Assembly (NCBI GenBank): GCA_938044295.1
Contig: CALIRC010000010.1
Span: 1 to 32,083 of the forward strand
Origin: Minisyncoccota bacterium
Lineage (GTDB): Bacteria; Patescibacteriota; Minisyncoccia; Moranbacterales; GCA-2747515
Direction of reading: 5' to 3'
Length of the DNA stretch: 32,083 bases
How positions within the stretch are numbered: the stretch's first letter is position 1; every line of letters begins with the position of its first letter. The position numbers were made by a program, and so were the translations under genes. This document shows, one piece after another, positions 22,097 to 30,744 of this stretch. The notes below the pieces were generated by a model, which did no database searches, had not been told where the DNA came from, and worked only from the letters and a program-made list of their open reading frames with translations.

Positions 22097-22276
22097 ATGT
22101 CACAAGATAACCTAATACGTCTAGTCTCTACTGGAGATGAAGACGGCGTCGGAGAGGGTCATACGATCTGGGCGCACAAAAACACCAAAAAACTCCGCAC
22201 AGTAAAACTTGCATTGAAGAAATTCAATCCAATTGCTAAGAAGCATACAATCTACAAAGAAAAGCCAAAAAAGTAA
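22097..22276 (+). CDS. rpmG: 50S ribosomal protein L33
   Basis: A 59-residue large-subunit ribosomal protein. The C-terminal half KLALKKFNPIAKKHTIYKEKPKK matches the L33 pattern (K-LxLKKFdP..kkHtiyKE). The N-terminal half (LIRLVSTGDEDGVGEGHTIWAHKN) has the expected strand but an acidic Gly-rich insertion. No cysteines are present, so this is the zinc-independent form. It is followed after 92 nt by rpmB, the usual L33-L28 neighbour pair. No Shine-Dalgarno. Confidence 0.85.
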   Translation: MSQDNLIRLVSTGDEDGVGEGHTIWAHKNTKKLRTVKLALKKFNPIAKKHTIYKEKPKK

Positions 22277-22368
22277 ATGAAGAATAAAGTGTTACAGAAA
22301 AAAGTGTTCTAAATAAAGGGCCTGTAGCAAATAAAATCTCAAACTCTAAATCGCAAATCTCCATCAAT

Positions 22369-22614
22369 ATGTCACGAAATTGCACCATAACCGGCAAAGG
22401 CACTGTGTCTGGACAAAATGTCTCGCATTCTCAAGTTAAAACAAAGCGAAAATTTAAGGCTAATATCCAGAACAAGCGCTTACTCAACCCAGCAACAGGT
22501 AAGATGATGCGCCTAAAAATTTCTACAGCTGGACTCAGAACACTTAAAAAATGGCAGGCAGCAGGGAAAAAGTATGACTTGCGAAAACTCATCAAAGACA
22601 GCAACAACAGCTAA
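22369..22614 (+). CDS. rpmB: 50S ribosomal protein L28
   Basis: An 81-residue L28. It has the standard N-terminus MSRNCTITGKGTVSGQNVSHSQVKTKRKFKANIQ, where bacterial L28 typically reads C..TGK....GN..SHa...TKR.f.pNlq, and then MMRLKISTAGLRTLKK. The full second CxxC zinc pair is absent, as in many bacteria. It follows rpmG and precedes a terminator, so the two form a small ribosomal operon. No Shine-Dalgarno. Confidence 0.92.
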   Translation: MSRNCTITGKGTVSGQNVSHSQVKTKRKFKANIQNKRLLNPATGKMMRLKISTAGLRTLKKWQAAGKKYDLRKLIKDSNNS

Positions 22615-22624
22615 GCTAAAGTGC

Positions 22625-22650
22625 AAAAACACCTAACCATGGTGTTTTTT
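22625..22650 (+). terminator. Intrinsic terminator after rpmB
   Basis: AAAAACACC, loop taaccat, GGTGTTTTTT: 9-bp stem with T-run. Confidence 0.75.
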
Positions 22651-22776
22651 GTTAATATGTTCTATAACGATGGCATCAAAAAAGGTAAAGCAACAATTAT
22701 TTTTTACTGTCAATTGACGTAATTTTTCTCTGTGATAAAGTTGCACTATATACATTATTACATTAACCGTATCGCT

Positions 22777-24501
22777 ATGAAAAAAGCCCCTGCAAATCTA
22801 TTATTAGGGATAGCACTCCTGATTATACTACCTACAAGTACTCTAGCTGCCATAGAAAGCGAAACAGATACATCAAGTACGCTGTCAGACACACTGTCAG
22901 AGTTAGCTGAACTTGTAGAGCTGGTAGAAACAGTCGAAAAAAAAGTAGAAACAGCCATCGTAAGTCAGAAGGTAAATGACGAAAAAAAAATAGAAAAACA
23001 AGAGAGTACAATAGAGGTAATCAAACCAAAAATTACAGTAGCAGCGGAAGTAATCGGAGGAGATTTAGAAGTAGCACAATTACGTTTTTTTAGAAGCTAT
23101 TGCAATGTGCCTGGAGACAATACACCAGAAAACATTTTTGCAATCACGCAAGGCTCCGAAGTCATCGTGGACGCTTGCTACCAAGAAGGAATTGAAGATG
23201 GAGCATTTCAATCAATAACACCGATTAATACATTTTTCTTTGACGAAGAAAGTATCGAAGAAGAAAATGCAGGCTTTCTCGACGCCTCTAAATACAAAAA
23301 GACAGTAAGTGGTATAAATTGCGATCCATCAGGGACATATAATGTAACGGAAGGTAGTGGAGACACAAAACCATCTGACGCGTACTGTAAATTTACGTTC
23401 ACCCACATAGGAGATGATAAAAGTGAAATAGAAGAAGCTGAGGAGATAGAAGTGGAGGAGGTTGTGACAGAAAAAGAAAGTGCAGATGTACAGCAGGAAG
23501 AAAAAGAGACACTAGTAGAAACAGCTGAGGAAAATACTAAAGAAGACGCAGCGATATCAGAAAAAGAAGAAAGTGAAAAAACGCAAGAAGACGCTGAATC
23601 CTCAGTGCCAGTATTAGACAACGCATTAGCACCAACCAAGAAAATCGGGTCAGGCTACACACTAAAAGCTAGTATCAATGAGCTAGACGGCATGCTAAAA
23701 AGTATACCAGTCGACGCAGGATCTGTAGCAGATGTAGAAGTAACGATAACAAATGATAGTGGACCAGAGGATCTCGTGCTTTACATGTTCATAGCAAAAG
23801 TAAATGATCCTACAAATCCAGAAGATGAAGGTGTCTTTACAACAGATCATTACTTTGTAGATCAAAAGATAAAAACCGGCACATCAAAAACTTTTAATTT
23901 CCCATGGTTAAATGACGAAGAATCAGGATATTATCGCCTCTTTGCAGAAATTAAACGTATAGACTGGAGTGGTGAACCACTACAGAAAGAGCAAATAGCA
24001 TTTATACACGTACCAGAATCATCGGAACCACAATCAGTAGGTGCAAAAACACACAGGTTTTGGAGTGATCTCTACAAAGGACATTTCTATACCATTTCAC
24101 AGGAAGAAGCACAGAGGATAAGAGAAAATGACAAAAATTGGATCTACGAAGGTGCTGGAGATAAGACGGTCATCATAGATACGATCGCATCAGAAAACAT
24201 TACTGCACTAGGTTTGTTACCTGTGTATAGATTTTGGAGCGAAACCTACAAACACCATTTTTATACAATGAGTAAGAGTGAAAAAGAATTAATTCAGGAA
24301 AAAGACGAGAATTGGGCATACGAACACATCGCATACTATGCATATAGTAAACAGCAGATGGATACCACGCCAGTCTACCGTTTTTACTCAGACGCGTATA
24401 AAGGACACTTTTACACATCATCACAAACAGAAAAAGAATCCTTAGAAGACAATGACAAAAACTGGACTTATGAAGGCATAGCCTGGTATGTTCAAAAATA
24501 A
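22777..24501 (+). CDS. Acidic surface protein with three DUF5648-like repeats
   Basis: A 574-residue exported protein. The signal peptide is MKKAPANLLLGIALLIILPTSTLAAIES. A Thr/Ser/Glu-rich stretch follows, then a small domain with cysteine pairs (SYCNVPGD; DACYQ; NCDPS; YCKFT) and a long Glu/Lys-rich acidic linker (about 215-290). A beta-rich domain with SVADVEVTITNDSGPEDLVLYMF follows. The C-terminus holds three repeats of about 45 residues (from about 425, 482 and 531 of this start) with the pattern YRFWSdxYKGHFYTxSxxEkxxixexDxNWxYEGIAYY, as in DUF5648. Such repeats occur at the ends of secreted and cell-surface proteins and may bind carbohydrate or protein. A frame 15 codons upstream is rejected because it would bury the signal peptide. 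Confidence 0.8.
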   Translation: MKKAPANLLLGIALLIILPTSTLAAIESETDTSSTLSDTLSELAELVELVETVEKKVETAIVSQKVNDEKKIEKQESTIEVIKPKITVAAEVIGGDLEVAQLRFFRSYCNVPGDNTPENIFAITQGSEVIVDACYQEGIEDGAFQSITPINTFFFDEESIEEENAGFLDASKYKKTVSGINCDPSGTYNVTEGSGDTKPSDAYCKFTFTHIGDDKSEIEEAEEIEVEEVVTEKESADVQQEEKETLVETAEENTKEDAAISEKEESEKTQEDAESSVPVLDNALAPTKKIGSGYTLKASINELDGMLKSIPVDAGSVADVEVTITNDSGPEDLVLYMFIAKVNDPTNPEDEGVFTTDHYFVDQKIKTGTSKTFNFPWLNDEESGYYRLFAEIKRIDWSGEPLQKEQIAFIHVPESSEPQSVGAKTHRFWSDLYKGHFYTISQEEAQRIRENDKNWIYEGAGDKTVIIDTIASENITALGLLPVYRFWSETYKHHFYTMSKSEKELIQEKDENWAYEHIAYYAYSKQQMDTTPVYRFYSDAYKGHFYTSSQTEKESLEDNDKNWTYEGIAWYVQK

Positions 24502-24517
24502 AGCAACATAAATACAT

Positions 24518-24548
24518 ATCAAAAATCCCTCTTGTAGGGATTTTTGAT
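24518..24548 (+). terminator. Intrinsic terminator after surface protein gene
   Basis: ATCAAAAATCCCT, loop cttgt, AGGGATTTTTGAT: 13-bp stem. Confidence 0.85.
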
Positions 24549-24563
24549 TATTGGCAATCATAA

Positions 24564-24572
24564 TGCTACTAT
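24564..24572 (+). promoter_or_regulatory. Extended -10 promoter, near-leaderless operon start
   Basis: TGC-TACTAT. Seven nt downstream of the -10 box is the ATG at 24579, so the message may begin at, or within a base or two of, its start codon. Confidence 0.45.
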
Positions 24573-24578
24573 GGATGC

Positions 24579-25223
24579 ATGAAGAAGAAATACATTATAT
24601 GGATAGGGATCATTTGTGTCACAGCAATAATAATTGCAGGTACATGGTGGCTTTCTCGTGAGGTAGAGCGTGCCCAGATGACTGTGCATTATCATGCAAA
24701 TATAGCATTTTATATCAACGATAAACGACTCGACATAAGTAAGGATAAATACATGGAGGATATCGGCGCGTGCAAACCCGGAAATAAAAAGTCGCCTAGA
24801 GATCGCGTACACTTTCATGAGAACAATATGGATACAGTACACGTGCATGATGATGGGGTAACATGGGGTCACCTATTAAGTAATCTTGGCTTTAGTTTTT
24901 CTAAGCAAACGATCATATTTGACGATGGGCAAGTCATTGGTAACGATGAACATAAAAATTGGAAATTCGTATTAAATGGTCAGCAGGTGCCAAACCCATT
25001 TAACCTACAGATTCAGTCTCGCGACCGCCTTCTGATGAGTTACGGCAAAACAACGCAGGAAGAATTACAAAAGCAATTCGAAAACGTTTCACAAAATGCT
25101 GAGCAATACAACGGAAAATACGATCCAGGAATGTGTAAAGCTGATGAAAAACAAAATGTAGTCGTCAAGGCGATCATCGCATGGATGACAGAAAAAAAAC
25201 ATAAAAATCAAATGAATCATTAA
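24579..25223 (+). CDS. Membrane-anchored His-rich protein, possible metal-binding
   Basis: A 214-residue protein. After MKKK comes one hydrophobic helix (YIIWIGIICVTAIIIAGTWWL, about 5-25), then an outside domain. That domain has VHYHANIAFYINDKRLDI, VHFHENNMDTVHVHDDGVTWGHLL and WKFVLNGQQVPNPFNLQIQSRDRLLMSYG. The clustered HxH motifs (HYH, HFH, HVH) plus a second-half ubiquitin-like strand pattern resemble membrane-anchored His-rich proteins seen in archaea and candidate-phyla bacteria, recalled, not searched. Copper or zinc binding is a reasonable guess. It probably starts an operon with the flavodoxin-fold reductase and RND pump genes (gaps of 77, 13 and about 100 nt, no terminators between). 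ATG 24579 is the only sensible start; no Shine-Dalgarno. Confidence 0.65.
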   Translation: MKKKYIIWIGIICVTAIIIAGTWWLSREVERAQMTVHYHANIAFYINDKRLDISKDKYMEDIGACKPGNKKSPRDRVHFHENNMDTVHVHDDGVTWGHLLSNLGFSFSKQTIIFDDGQVIGNDEHKNWKFVLNGQQVPNPFNLQIQSRDRLLMSYGKTTQEELQKQFENVSQNAEQYNGKYDPGMCKADEKQNVVVKAIIAWMTEKKHKNQMNH

Positions 25224-25300
25224 CCAAGAAGGCTGTATCTTTTCAGGTGAAAATACAACATGAAAAGCAAAGATTGAAGAGGTATAGCACTATTAAAAAA

Positions 25301-25876
25301 ATGAAAGTACTGATTGTAACAGCGCATCCTGCAAAAAAGGGATTTACACATAAAATTGCACAGAGCTATGCTAGCGCAGTAAACAAACATGGCGGAGAAA
25401 CGCATATCATGAATCTCTATGAAAACCAGTGGCGCCAAGAATTTCTCCAGTTTGAAGATCTGCGAGACATCAGACCAGATGAAACTGCAAAAAAAATCCG
25501 CGCAGAGATTACGTGGGCGACACAGATAGTATTTGTCTTTCCAGTCTGGTGGTTTAGTGTGCCTGCAGTGATGAAGAATTTTTTTGACCATAATTTTGCA
25601 GCAGGATTTGCATTTACATTTAAAGCTGGTAAACCCAAGGGTCTTCTCACTGGAAAGACAGCGCGCATCTTCACTACTGCAGATGGACCAAGCATGCTCT
25701 ATAGGATTTCTAAACCATTCTTTAGCATACCATTAACACGAGGCATTTTAGGATTTTGTGGAGTTAAAACACTGTCCGTTGATATCTTCACTGATCGTAT
25801 GAAATGGAAGGGTACCCAAAAAGAACGAGAGATCTTGAAAAAAGTAGCCAATCGTGCTAATGTACAAGGTCGATGA
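25301..25876 (+). CDS. Flavodoxin-fold NAD(P)H oxidoreductase (NQO1/KefF-like)
   Basis: A 191-residue flavoprotein. Seen: N-terminal strand MKVLIVTAHPAKKGFTHKIA, the FMN/FAD-binding loop after it, VFVFPVWWFSVPAVMKNFFDHNFAAGFAF (the classic P.WW...PA..K...D motif) and ARIFTTADGP. Members reduce quinones or activate potassium efflux systems using NAD(P)H; here the substrate is unknown. Starting at the GTG 25247 would add 18 atypical residues, so ATG 25301 is chosen because the first core strand begins there. No Shine-Dalgarno. It is 13 nt before the membrane-fusion gene, so likely cotranscribed. Confidence 0.85.
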   Translation: MKVLIVTAHPAKKGFTHKIAQSYASAVNKHGGETHIMNLYENQWRQEFLQFEDLRDIRPDETAKKIRAEITWATQIVFVFPVWWFSVPAVMKNFFDHNFAAGFAFTFKAGKPKGLLTGKTARIFTTADGPSMLYRISKPFFSIPLTRGILGFCGVKTLSVDIFTDRMKWKGTQKEREILKKVANRANVQGR

Positions 25877-25889
25877 ATAGTATAGAATT

Positions 25890-27014
25890 ATGAAAAAAAT
25901 TGGAAATATAATCGCGCGCTACCCACTAGTGACGTTTTTGCTAGCATTAGTGATACTTTTTGCAATCATTGCAGGAAGTAGTAGCCTTCGAAAAGAGGCA
26001 CAAAACGAAGAAGAGGAAGTACATGCACAGCCACGAAGTGTGGCAGTATTTGATGAATCTGCCAAGCATGCAATAAAAGTACTCGCCGAAGTTGATCGTG
26101 CTGACACGATTACACTAATCGCTACAAAAAGCGGCGTCATAAATCGTATCGCAAAAGAAGGTGAATACGTCTACCATGGCGCAGAAATTGCATACACTGC
26201 AGACACGTATAGTGGGACATCTGTAGCGAGCACAAGCGCTGCAATCGCCAAGGGTGCGCTCGCGCATCAGGAAGAAATTCACAGTGATCAGGAAAAAATA
26301 TTAGAAATTCGAGAGGAAAGTATAAATAAAACAGATCGTGATGAAGTGAAAATAGCGCGTAAGCAAATTTCTCTCGAGGAAAAGGCAAATGACTTTAATC
26401 TGAATAACGCAAAGCTAAACTGGGAACAAGCGCAAGCAAATGCGGCATTAGCAAGTACGACAGCACCATTTACTGGATACATTCAAAGTATATTTGTACG
26501 TGTAGGAGACAGTGTGTCGCAGGGGCAGGCACTAGCCGTATTGCAAGCAGAGAACCAGGCTGATGCACAACTAGTTGCCTACGTAGGCAAAGAGCGCGCA
26601 GCACGTCTGAGTCTTACTGGACGAACCTATGCAGAAATAAACGGCGTACAAGTTGATCTCGAAGTCGTCTACATCGCTACAGCACCCACAAAAGCTGGGG
26701 CTTATGCAGTAACCTTAAAGGTAAAGGATCCACAAAGTGAAGTGGATATCGCAGATGGGATGTACGTCACAGTACACCTCTCTTTAGTGCAGGACGAAGA
26801 GGGAGAGCGGATGATTCCACTCGATGCTGTACGCTACGGTAGTACTGGTCCAGAAGTATTTATCATAGAAGGTGATAGCGCACAGTCAGTTGCTGTGACG
26901 CTCGGTCCAGTAGTTGGTGCAATGATCTCCGTAACGCAGGGATTGGCCACAGAAGATGTGATTATTCTCGATCGATCTGTCACCGTAGGTGAGAGGGTCG
27001 TAGCAGCGCAGTAA
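25890..27014 (+). CDS. RND efflux membrane-fusion (periplasmic adaptor) protein
   Basis: A 374-residue adaptor. One N-terminal hydrophobic helix (VTFLLALVILFAIIAGSSSL, about 13-32), then a biotinyl-lipoyl-like half (TLIATKSGVINRIAKEGEYVYHGAEIAY). An alpha-hairpin coiled-coil follows (about 120-185, IREESINKTDRDEVKIARKQISLEEKANDFN), then the returning lipoyl half (APFTGYIQSIFVRVGDSVSQGQALAVLQ), and beta-barrel and membrane-proximal domains with IPLDAVRYGSTGPEVFIIEGD. It would couple the RND permease encoded next to export across the envelope. No TolC-like gene is visible. No Shine-Dalgarno; ATG 25890 starts the anchor helix. Confidence 0.9.
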   Translation: MKKIGNIIARYPLVTFLLALVILFAIIAGSSSLRKEAQNEEEEVHAQPRSVAVFDESAKHAIKVLAEVDRADTITLIATKSGVINRIAKEGEYVYHGAEIAYTADTYSGTSVASTSAAIAKGALAHQEEIHSDQEKILEIREESINKTDRDEVKIARKQISLEEKANDFNLNNAKLNWEQAQANAALASTTAPFTGYIQSIFVRVGDSVSQGQALAVLQAENQADAQLVAYVGKERAARLSLTGRTYAEINGVQVDLEVVYIATAPTKAGAYAVTLKVKDPQSEVDIADGMYVTVHLSLVQDEEGERMIPLDAVRYGSTGPEVFIIEGDSAQSVAVTLGPVVGAMISVTQGLATEDVIILDRSVTVGERVVAAQ

Positions 27015-27115
27015 AAGTTTGCATAAGATGCACTACATATTGTAAAGGTAGGGCAGATAAGGTATCCAGTAAATGAAGATGGAGAAATTTGACCGATGTT
27101 ATATTTCCACAAAAA

Positions 27116-30100
27116 ATGAACGACTATCTCAAAAATATCAACTTCCGTGAGGATGATGTAAAAAAAGGCATACGAGCATATTTAAAAAATATGCGCATTG
27201 TGTCTCTTTTGGTGATTGGACTGATAATCGGCGGCTTCGTTTCATACAAAAGCCTACCACAAACAGTGGCACCAGAAATAAATCTCACAATGCTAGTAGT
27301 GAGTGCCGCACTACCAGGAGCAATTCCTGAAGATGTTGAATCGCTTCTGACAATTCCACTAGAAGATGAACTCAGAGCAGTAGATGGCATCGACACTGTT
27401 GAGGCTTCAGCTGGAAGTGGCTCCACATCGATCGTAATGACATTTACGCGTGGTGTGGATAAAAACCGCGCTCTAGCAGATGTAGAGGCAGCACTCGGAC
27501 GCGTGGGAGAGTTACCTGAGGATGCAACAGAGCCACGTGTAGTAGCAGTAGATTTTGAGGATGCACCAATCGTACGATGGACCTTTGCAGCCAATGAAGA
27601 AAGCTCTACATCACTACTTATAAAGATGCAGAAGCTAATTGATAGTTTAGAATCAGATCAAAAAATAGATCGCGTCATAAGCGGAGGGAAACCAAAGCAA
27701 GAAGTGCAGATTATCATCACGCAGCAGGCATTAAGTACGTACGGCATTGGAGTAGGTGATGTACACGCAGCAGTGGCAAGCGGTGTTCTAACACTACCCA
27801 GTGGAGTACTCAAGGGAGTATCACTCGAGCGATCATTGTCGATTGATGCATCTGTTGATAGCATAGATGATTTAAGGAATCTCCCACTTTCACTTCCAGA
27901 AAGCGCGCAAATTATCACACTTGGAGATATAGCAGCAATTATTGAGCGACCTGCACCGGGAACACCAGATGCGTACATTTTTAAAGATGATACAGCAAAA
28001 AAAATCGTCACACTTGATGTTTACAGGACAACAGGTGTCGATATCACAGACGCTGTAGAAAAAGCTCAAGCAATCACTGATGAATTCATGGAAACAAGTG
28101 GCAAGGGGCTTATGCGGTATGAAACATTCAATGCTGATACAGAGCTCTCAGATCAATTCAATGAGCTCATGCGAAATCTAAGCGCTACTGTGCTATTGGT
28201 GTTTGTAACCCTGACATTATTTGTCGGGCGCAGACAAGCTTTACTTGCATCGATTTCCATACCACTTATTTATGCGATCACATTTATTGCTATGCGCTTC
28301 ACAGGTATAAGCGTAAACTTTCTCTCACTATTCTCACTGACCATTTCTCTCGGACTTCTTGTAGATGTAACGATCGTAATCGTCAGCGCGATGACGACCT
28401 ATATGCGCGATGGTTCATTTGGCGCACATAAGACGGGTATACTCGTATTTCGCGATTTTTTTGTTACACTCATCATGACGACACTGACAACAGTGTGGGC
28501 ATTTGTCCCATTATTGCTTGCCGGCGGAATTATTGGAGAATATATAAAACCAATTCCAGTGGTAGTAAGTAGTGTACTTGCCGCTTCTGTTCTGGTGGGA
28601 TTTTTCGTAATTTTGCCACTGATGATCTGGCTTTTTGATTTTTCTTTGCCGAAGCGAGTGTTGGTGTTCTTGCGCTTCTTGATTTTTGTAGGTATTTTAG
28701 GTTTTTTTGCACAAGGTATGATGTTGCCATTACCACTTGCAGTTACTGCTGCAGTAGCTTTTTCACTTGTTTTAGGATCTGGGAGGCTTTTGTTAATCAA
28801 ATGGAAGGAATCAAGAAGAGTCAAAAAAATCGCAGCAGGGAAAGATATGGCAGTGCGCGATGTTCCACAGACAATTATAAATATCTCAGCACTGCAAGCT
28901 CGCTATCAGCACATCCTTGAAAACATTCTGGCAACAAAAGCCGCACGCTATAAAACAATTGGAATGGTTGCAGTATTTTTTATCTTCGCGTGTAGTTTAG
29001 TCGCAATGGGATTTGTCAAAAACGAATTTTTCCCAGGAGGTGACAACAACATTCTTTTTGTTGAGGTGGACTTACCAGATGGCACAACAGTCGGTGAGGC
29101 AAAACAAAAAACACAAGAGTTATTGCCACAGCTCGGCGCAGTCGAAGGCGTCTCATATGTGACAATGCAGATTGGATTTGGGACAAATAACGATGGAGGG
29201 ACATCAAAAACAGGAAACGACAGCGTGCTGTTCACATTGAAAACACCTGAAAAAAAGGATGGTGGTCGTGGTGCAAAAGTAATTGCACAAGAATTGCGTA
29301 GCGCACAGTTCATCAGCGCATTTCGTGGCGGTGAAATCGCAGTAGTGGAGCAAGAGGGTGGTCCGCCAGCAGGTGCAGACGTCACAATCACATTTCGAGG
29401 CGATGAATTACCAGTACTACAAGACCTTGCAAACACGCTTAAAAACACACTCGAAACAAGTTCACAAGAATATCTAGTTGAGAATCTCGAGATCACTCCA
29501 GCAGTAGCTGCAGCAACAATCGCATTTGAACCAAATGATCACCTATTAAAAAGGGAGGGAATCACGCGCGGCGAGATTTCCAGCACACTTCGCCTCTTGA
29601 CGACAGGTATTACACTGCAGGATGATGTAGAATTCACTGGATTCACTGACAAAAGAGACATAGTTTTGCGCATGAATGAAAAAGAGGCATCGCTAGCTGA
29701 CATTGGACAGATCCACATAGCAGGAAAAAATGGTCCAGTACCGATCGATGCACTTGGCAGCATCACACTTAAAGAAAATATCACAAACATAAACAGAGAG
29801 GACTTTGACCGTACCGTATCTGTAACAGCTTCCGTAAAAGAAGAAGGGAACATTGGTGAAGTGAACTCAGCAATCGGCACTTTGATAGATGAGCAAATAA
29901 ATCTTCCAGCAGGATATACATGGAAAACAGGCGGTGCAAACGAAGAAAATAATGAATCTGTCGTTGCAATTATTCAAGGAATGGGACTAGCAGCCGCACT
30001 TATTTTTCTTACGCTCATTATTCATTTGCGTTCATACCGAAAAGCAGCAATCGTACTGATGACCGTACCGCTAGCAATTAGTGGGGTATTTATAATCTTT

Positions 30101-30457
30101 GGGATAATCGGCATCCCACTATCTTTTCCATCGCTGATTGGTTTATTAGCGCTCTTTGGTATTGTGGTAAACAATGCTATCATCATCATTTCGCAGATCA
30201 ATGCAAACCGCGACGTGGGTATCAGCTTTCACGAATCTGTGATCAGTGGGGCAACAAGTCGTCTAGAGCCAATCTTACTTTCATCACTAACAACCATTAT
30301 CGGTCTCCTCCCAATCACGCTCAGCGATCCAATCTGGCAGGGTCTCGGTGGAGCAATCATCGCAGGCCTCATGTTTTCAGGAGTGATCATGCTTTTTTTC
30401 ATCCCTACACTTTACTACATCATGATGAGCGATGAAGATGTAGAGCGCATAGCATAA
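27116..30457 (+). CDS. RND family efflux permease (AcrB/HAE-type)
   Basis: A 1113-residue (1122 from the upstream TTG) proton-driven exporter with the repeated RND layout. TM1 is MRIVSLLVIGLIIGGFVSY, then the first large extracytoplasmic loop (SLPQTVAPEINLTMLVVSAALPGAIPEDVESLLTIPLEDELRAVDGI...). A TM block follows at about 355-530, with the D-containing LSLTISLGLLVDVTIVI helix, then the second large loop and a second TM block at about 940-1110 with LIGLLALFGIVVNNAIIII and SRLEPILLSSLTTIIGLLPI. Acidic residues expected in the proton relay are visible in the first block. ATG 27116 is used; a TTG at 27089 after GGAG would add 9 residues. It pairs with the adaptor upstream and ends at a strong terminator. 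Substrate unknown. Confidence 0.93.
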   Translation: MNDYLKNINFREDDVKKGIRAYLKNMRIVSLLVIGLIIGGFVSYKSLPQTVAPEINLTMLVVSAALPGAIPEDVESLLTIPLEDELRAVDGIDTVEASAGSGSTSIVMTFTRGVDKNRALADVEAALGRVGELPEDATEPRVVAVDFEDAPIVRWTFAANEESSTSLLIKMQKLIDSLESDQKIDRVISGGKPKQEVQIIITQQALSTYGIGVGDVHAAVASGVLTLPSGVLKGVSLERSLSIDASVDSIDDLRNLPLSLPESAQIITLGDIAAIIERPAPGTPDAYIFKDDTAKKIVTLDVYRTTGVDITDAVEKAQAITDEFMETSGKGLMRYETFNADTELSDQFNELMRNLSATVLLVFVTLTLFVGRRQALLASISIPLIYAITFIAMRFTGISVNFLSLFSLTISLGLLVDVTIVIVSAMTTYMRDGSFGAHKTGILVFRDFFVTLIMTTLTTVWAFVPLLLAGGIIGEYIKPIPVVVSSVLAASVLVGFFVILPLMIWLFDFSLPKRVLVFLRFLIFVGILGFFAQGMMLPLPLAVTAAVAFSLVLGSGRLLLIKWKESRRVKKIAAGKDMAVRDVPQTIINISALQARYQHILENILATKAARYKTIGMVAVFFIFACSLVAMGFVKNEFFPGGDNNILFVEVDLPDGTTVGEAKQKTQELLPQLGAVEGVSYVTMQIGFGTNNDGGTSKTGNDSVLFTLKTPEKKDGGRGAKVIAQELRSAQFISAFRGGEIAVVEQEGGPPAGADVTITFRGDELPVLQDLANTLKNTLETSSQEYLVENLEITPAVAAATIAFEPNDHLLKREGITRGEISSTLRLLTTGITLQDDVEFTGFTDKRDIVLRMNEKEASLADIGQIHIAGKNGPVPIDALGSITLKENITNINREDFDRTVSVTASVKEEGNIGEVNSAIGTLIDEQINLPAGYTWKTGGANEENNESVVAIIQGMGLAAALIFLTLIIHLRSYRKAAIVLMTVPLAISGVFIIFGIIGIPLSFPSLIGLLALFGIVVNNAIIIISQINANRDVGISFHESVISGATSRLEPILLSSLTTIIGLLPITLSDPIWQGLGGAIIAGLMFSGVIMLFFIPTLYYIMMSDEDVERIA

Positions 30458-30479
30458 AAAAATTCAATACACAAAGCAC

Positions 30480-30513
30480 AAAACAACCTGTCGACTTATA
30501 GACTGGTTGTTTT
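30480..30513 (+). terminator. Intrinsic terminator after RND operon
   Basis: AAAACAACC and GGTTGTTTT pair around an inner GTC/GAC stem. Confidence 0.75.
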
Positions 30514-30613
30514 CGAGTACAAACCTCATAAAAATATTTTGCAGAGCTATGAAAAATAGCAAGCAGCAAGGGGATATATAGTCAAAAGAAAGAAAAAAAC
30601 CGCTATCAATGAG

Positions 30614-30641
30614 TTGACAAATTTAAAATAAATGTTATAAT
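30614..30641 (+). promoter_or_regulatory. Near-perfect promoter of MscS-like gene
   Basis: TTGACA (30614-30619), 16-nt spacer, TATAAT (30636-30641) preceded by TGT (extended -10). Predicted start is near 30648. Confidence 0.8.
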
Positions 30642-30649
30642 AGTATGTC

Positions 30650-30697
30650 ATGAAAATACATATTAATAGCACACATAATAGTGATCAGTTCATCTAA
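30650..30697 (+). CDS. Possible leader peptide, 15 codons
   Basis: ATG at 30650 lies about 2 nt after the predicted transcript start and opens a 15-codon frame (MKIHINSTHNSDQFI) ending in TAA at 30695-30697. It could be a leaderless leader peptide upstream of the MscS-like gene, whose GTG start is 47 nt further on. Composition gives no obvious amino-acid run for attenuation. It may be chance. Confidence 0.3.
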   Translation: MKIHINSTHNSDQFI

Positions 30698-30744
30698 TGT
30701 GATTCATGATCGTTCATTTACAGCAAAACTGGAGGATACGTCCC

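Noticed and set aside
22714..22762. TTGACG and TTGCAC boxes as promoter of the surface protein gene
   Set aside because: No -10 box at an acceptable distance from either; promoter left unassigned.
27124..27594. Leftward frames opposite the RND permease (also 28399-28824 and 28948-29496)
   Set aside because: Antisense shadows of a gene with clear RND motifs; Ser/Thr-rich translations.
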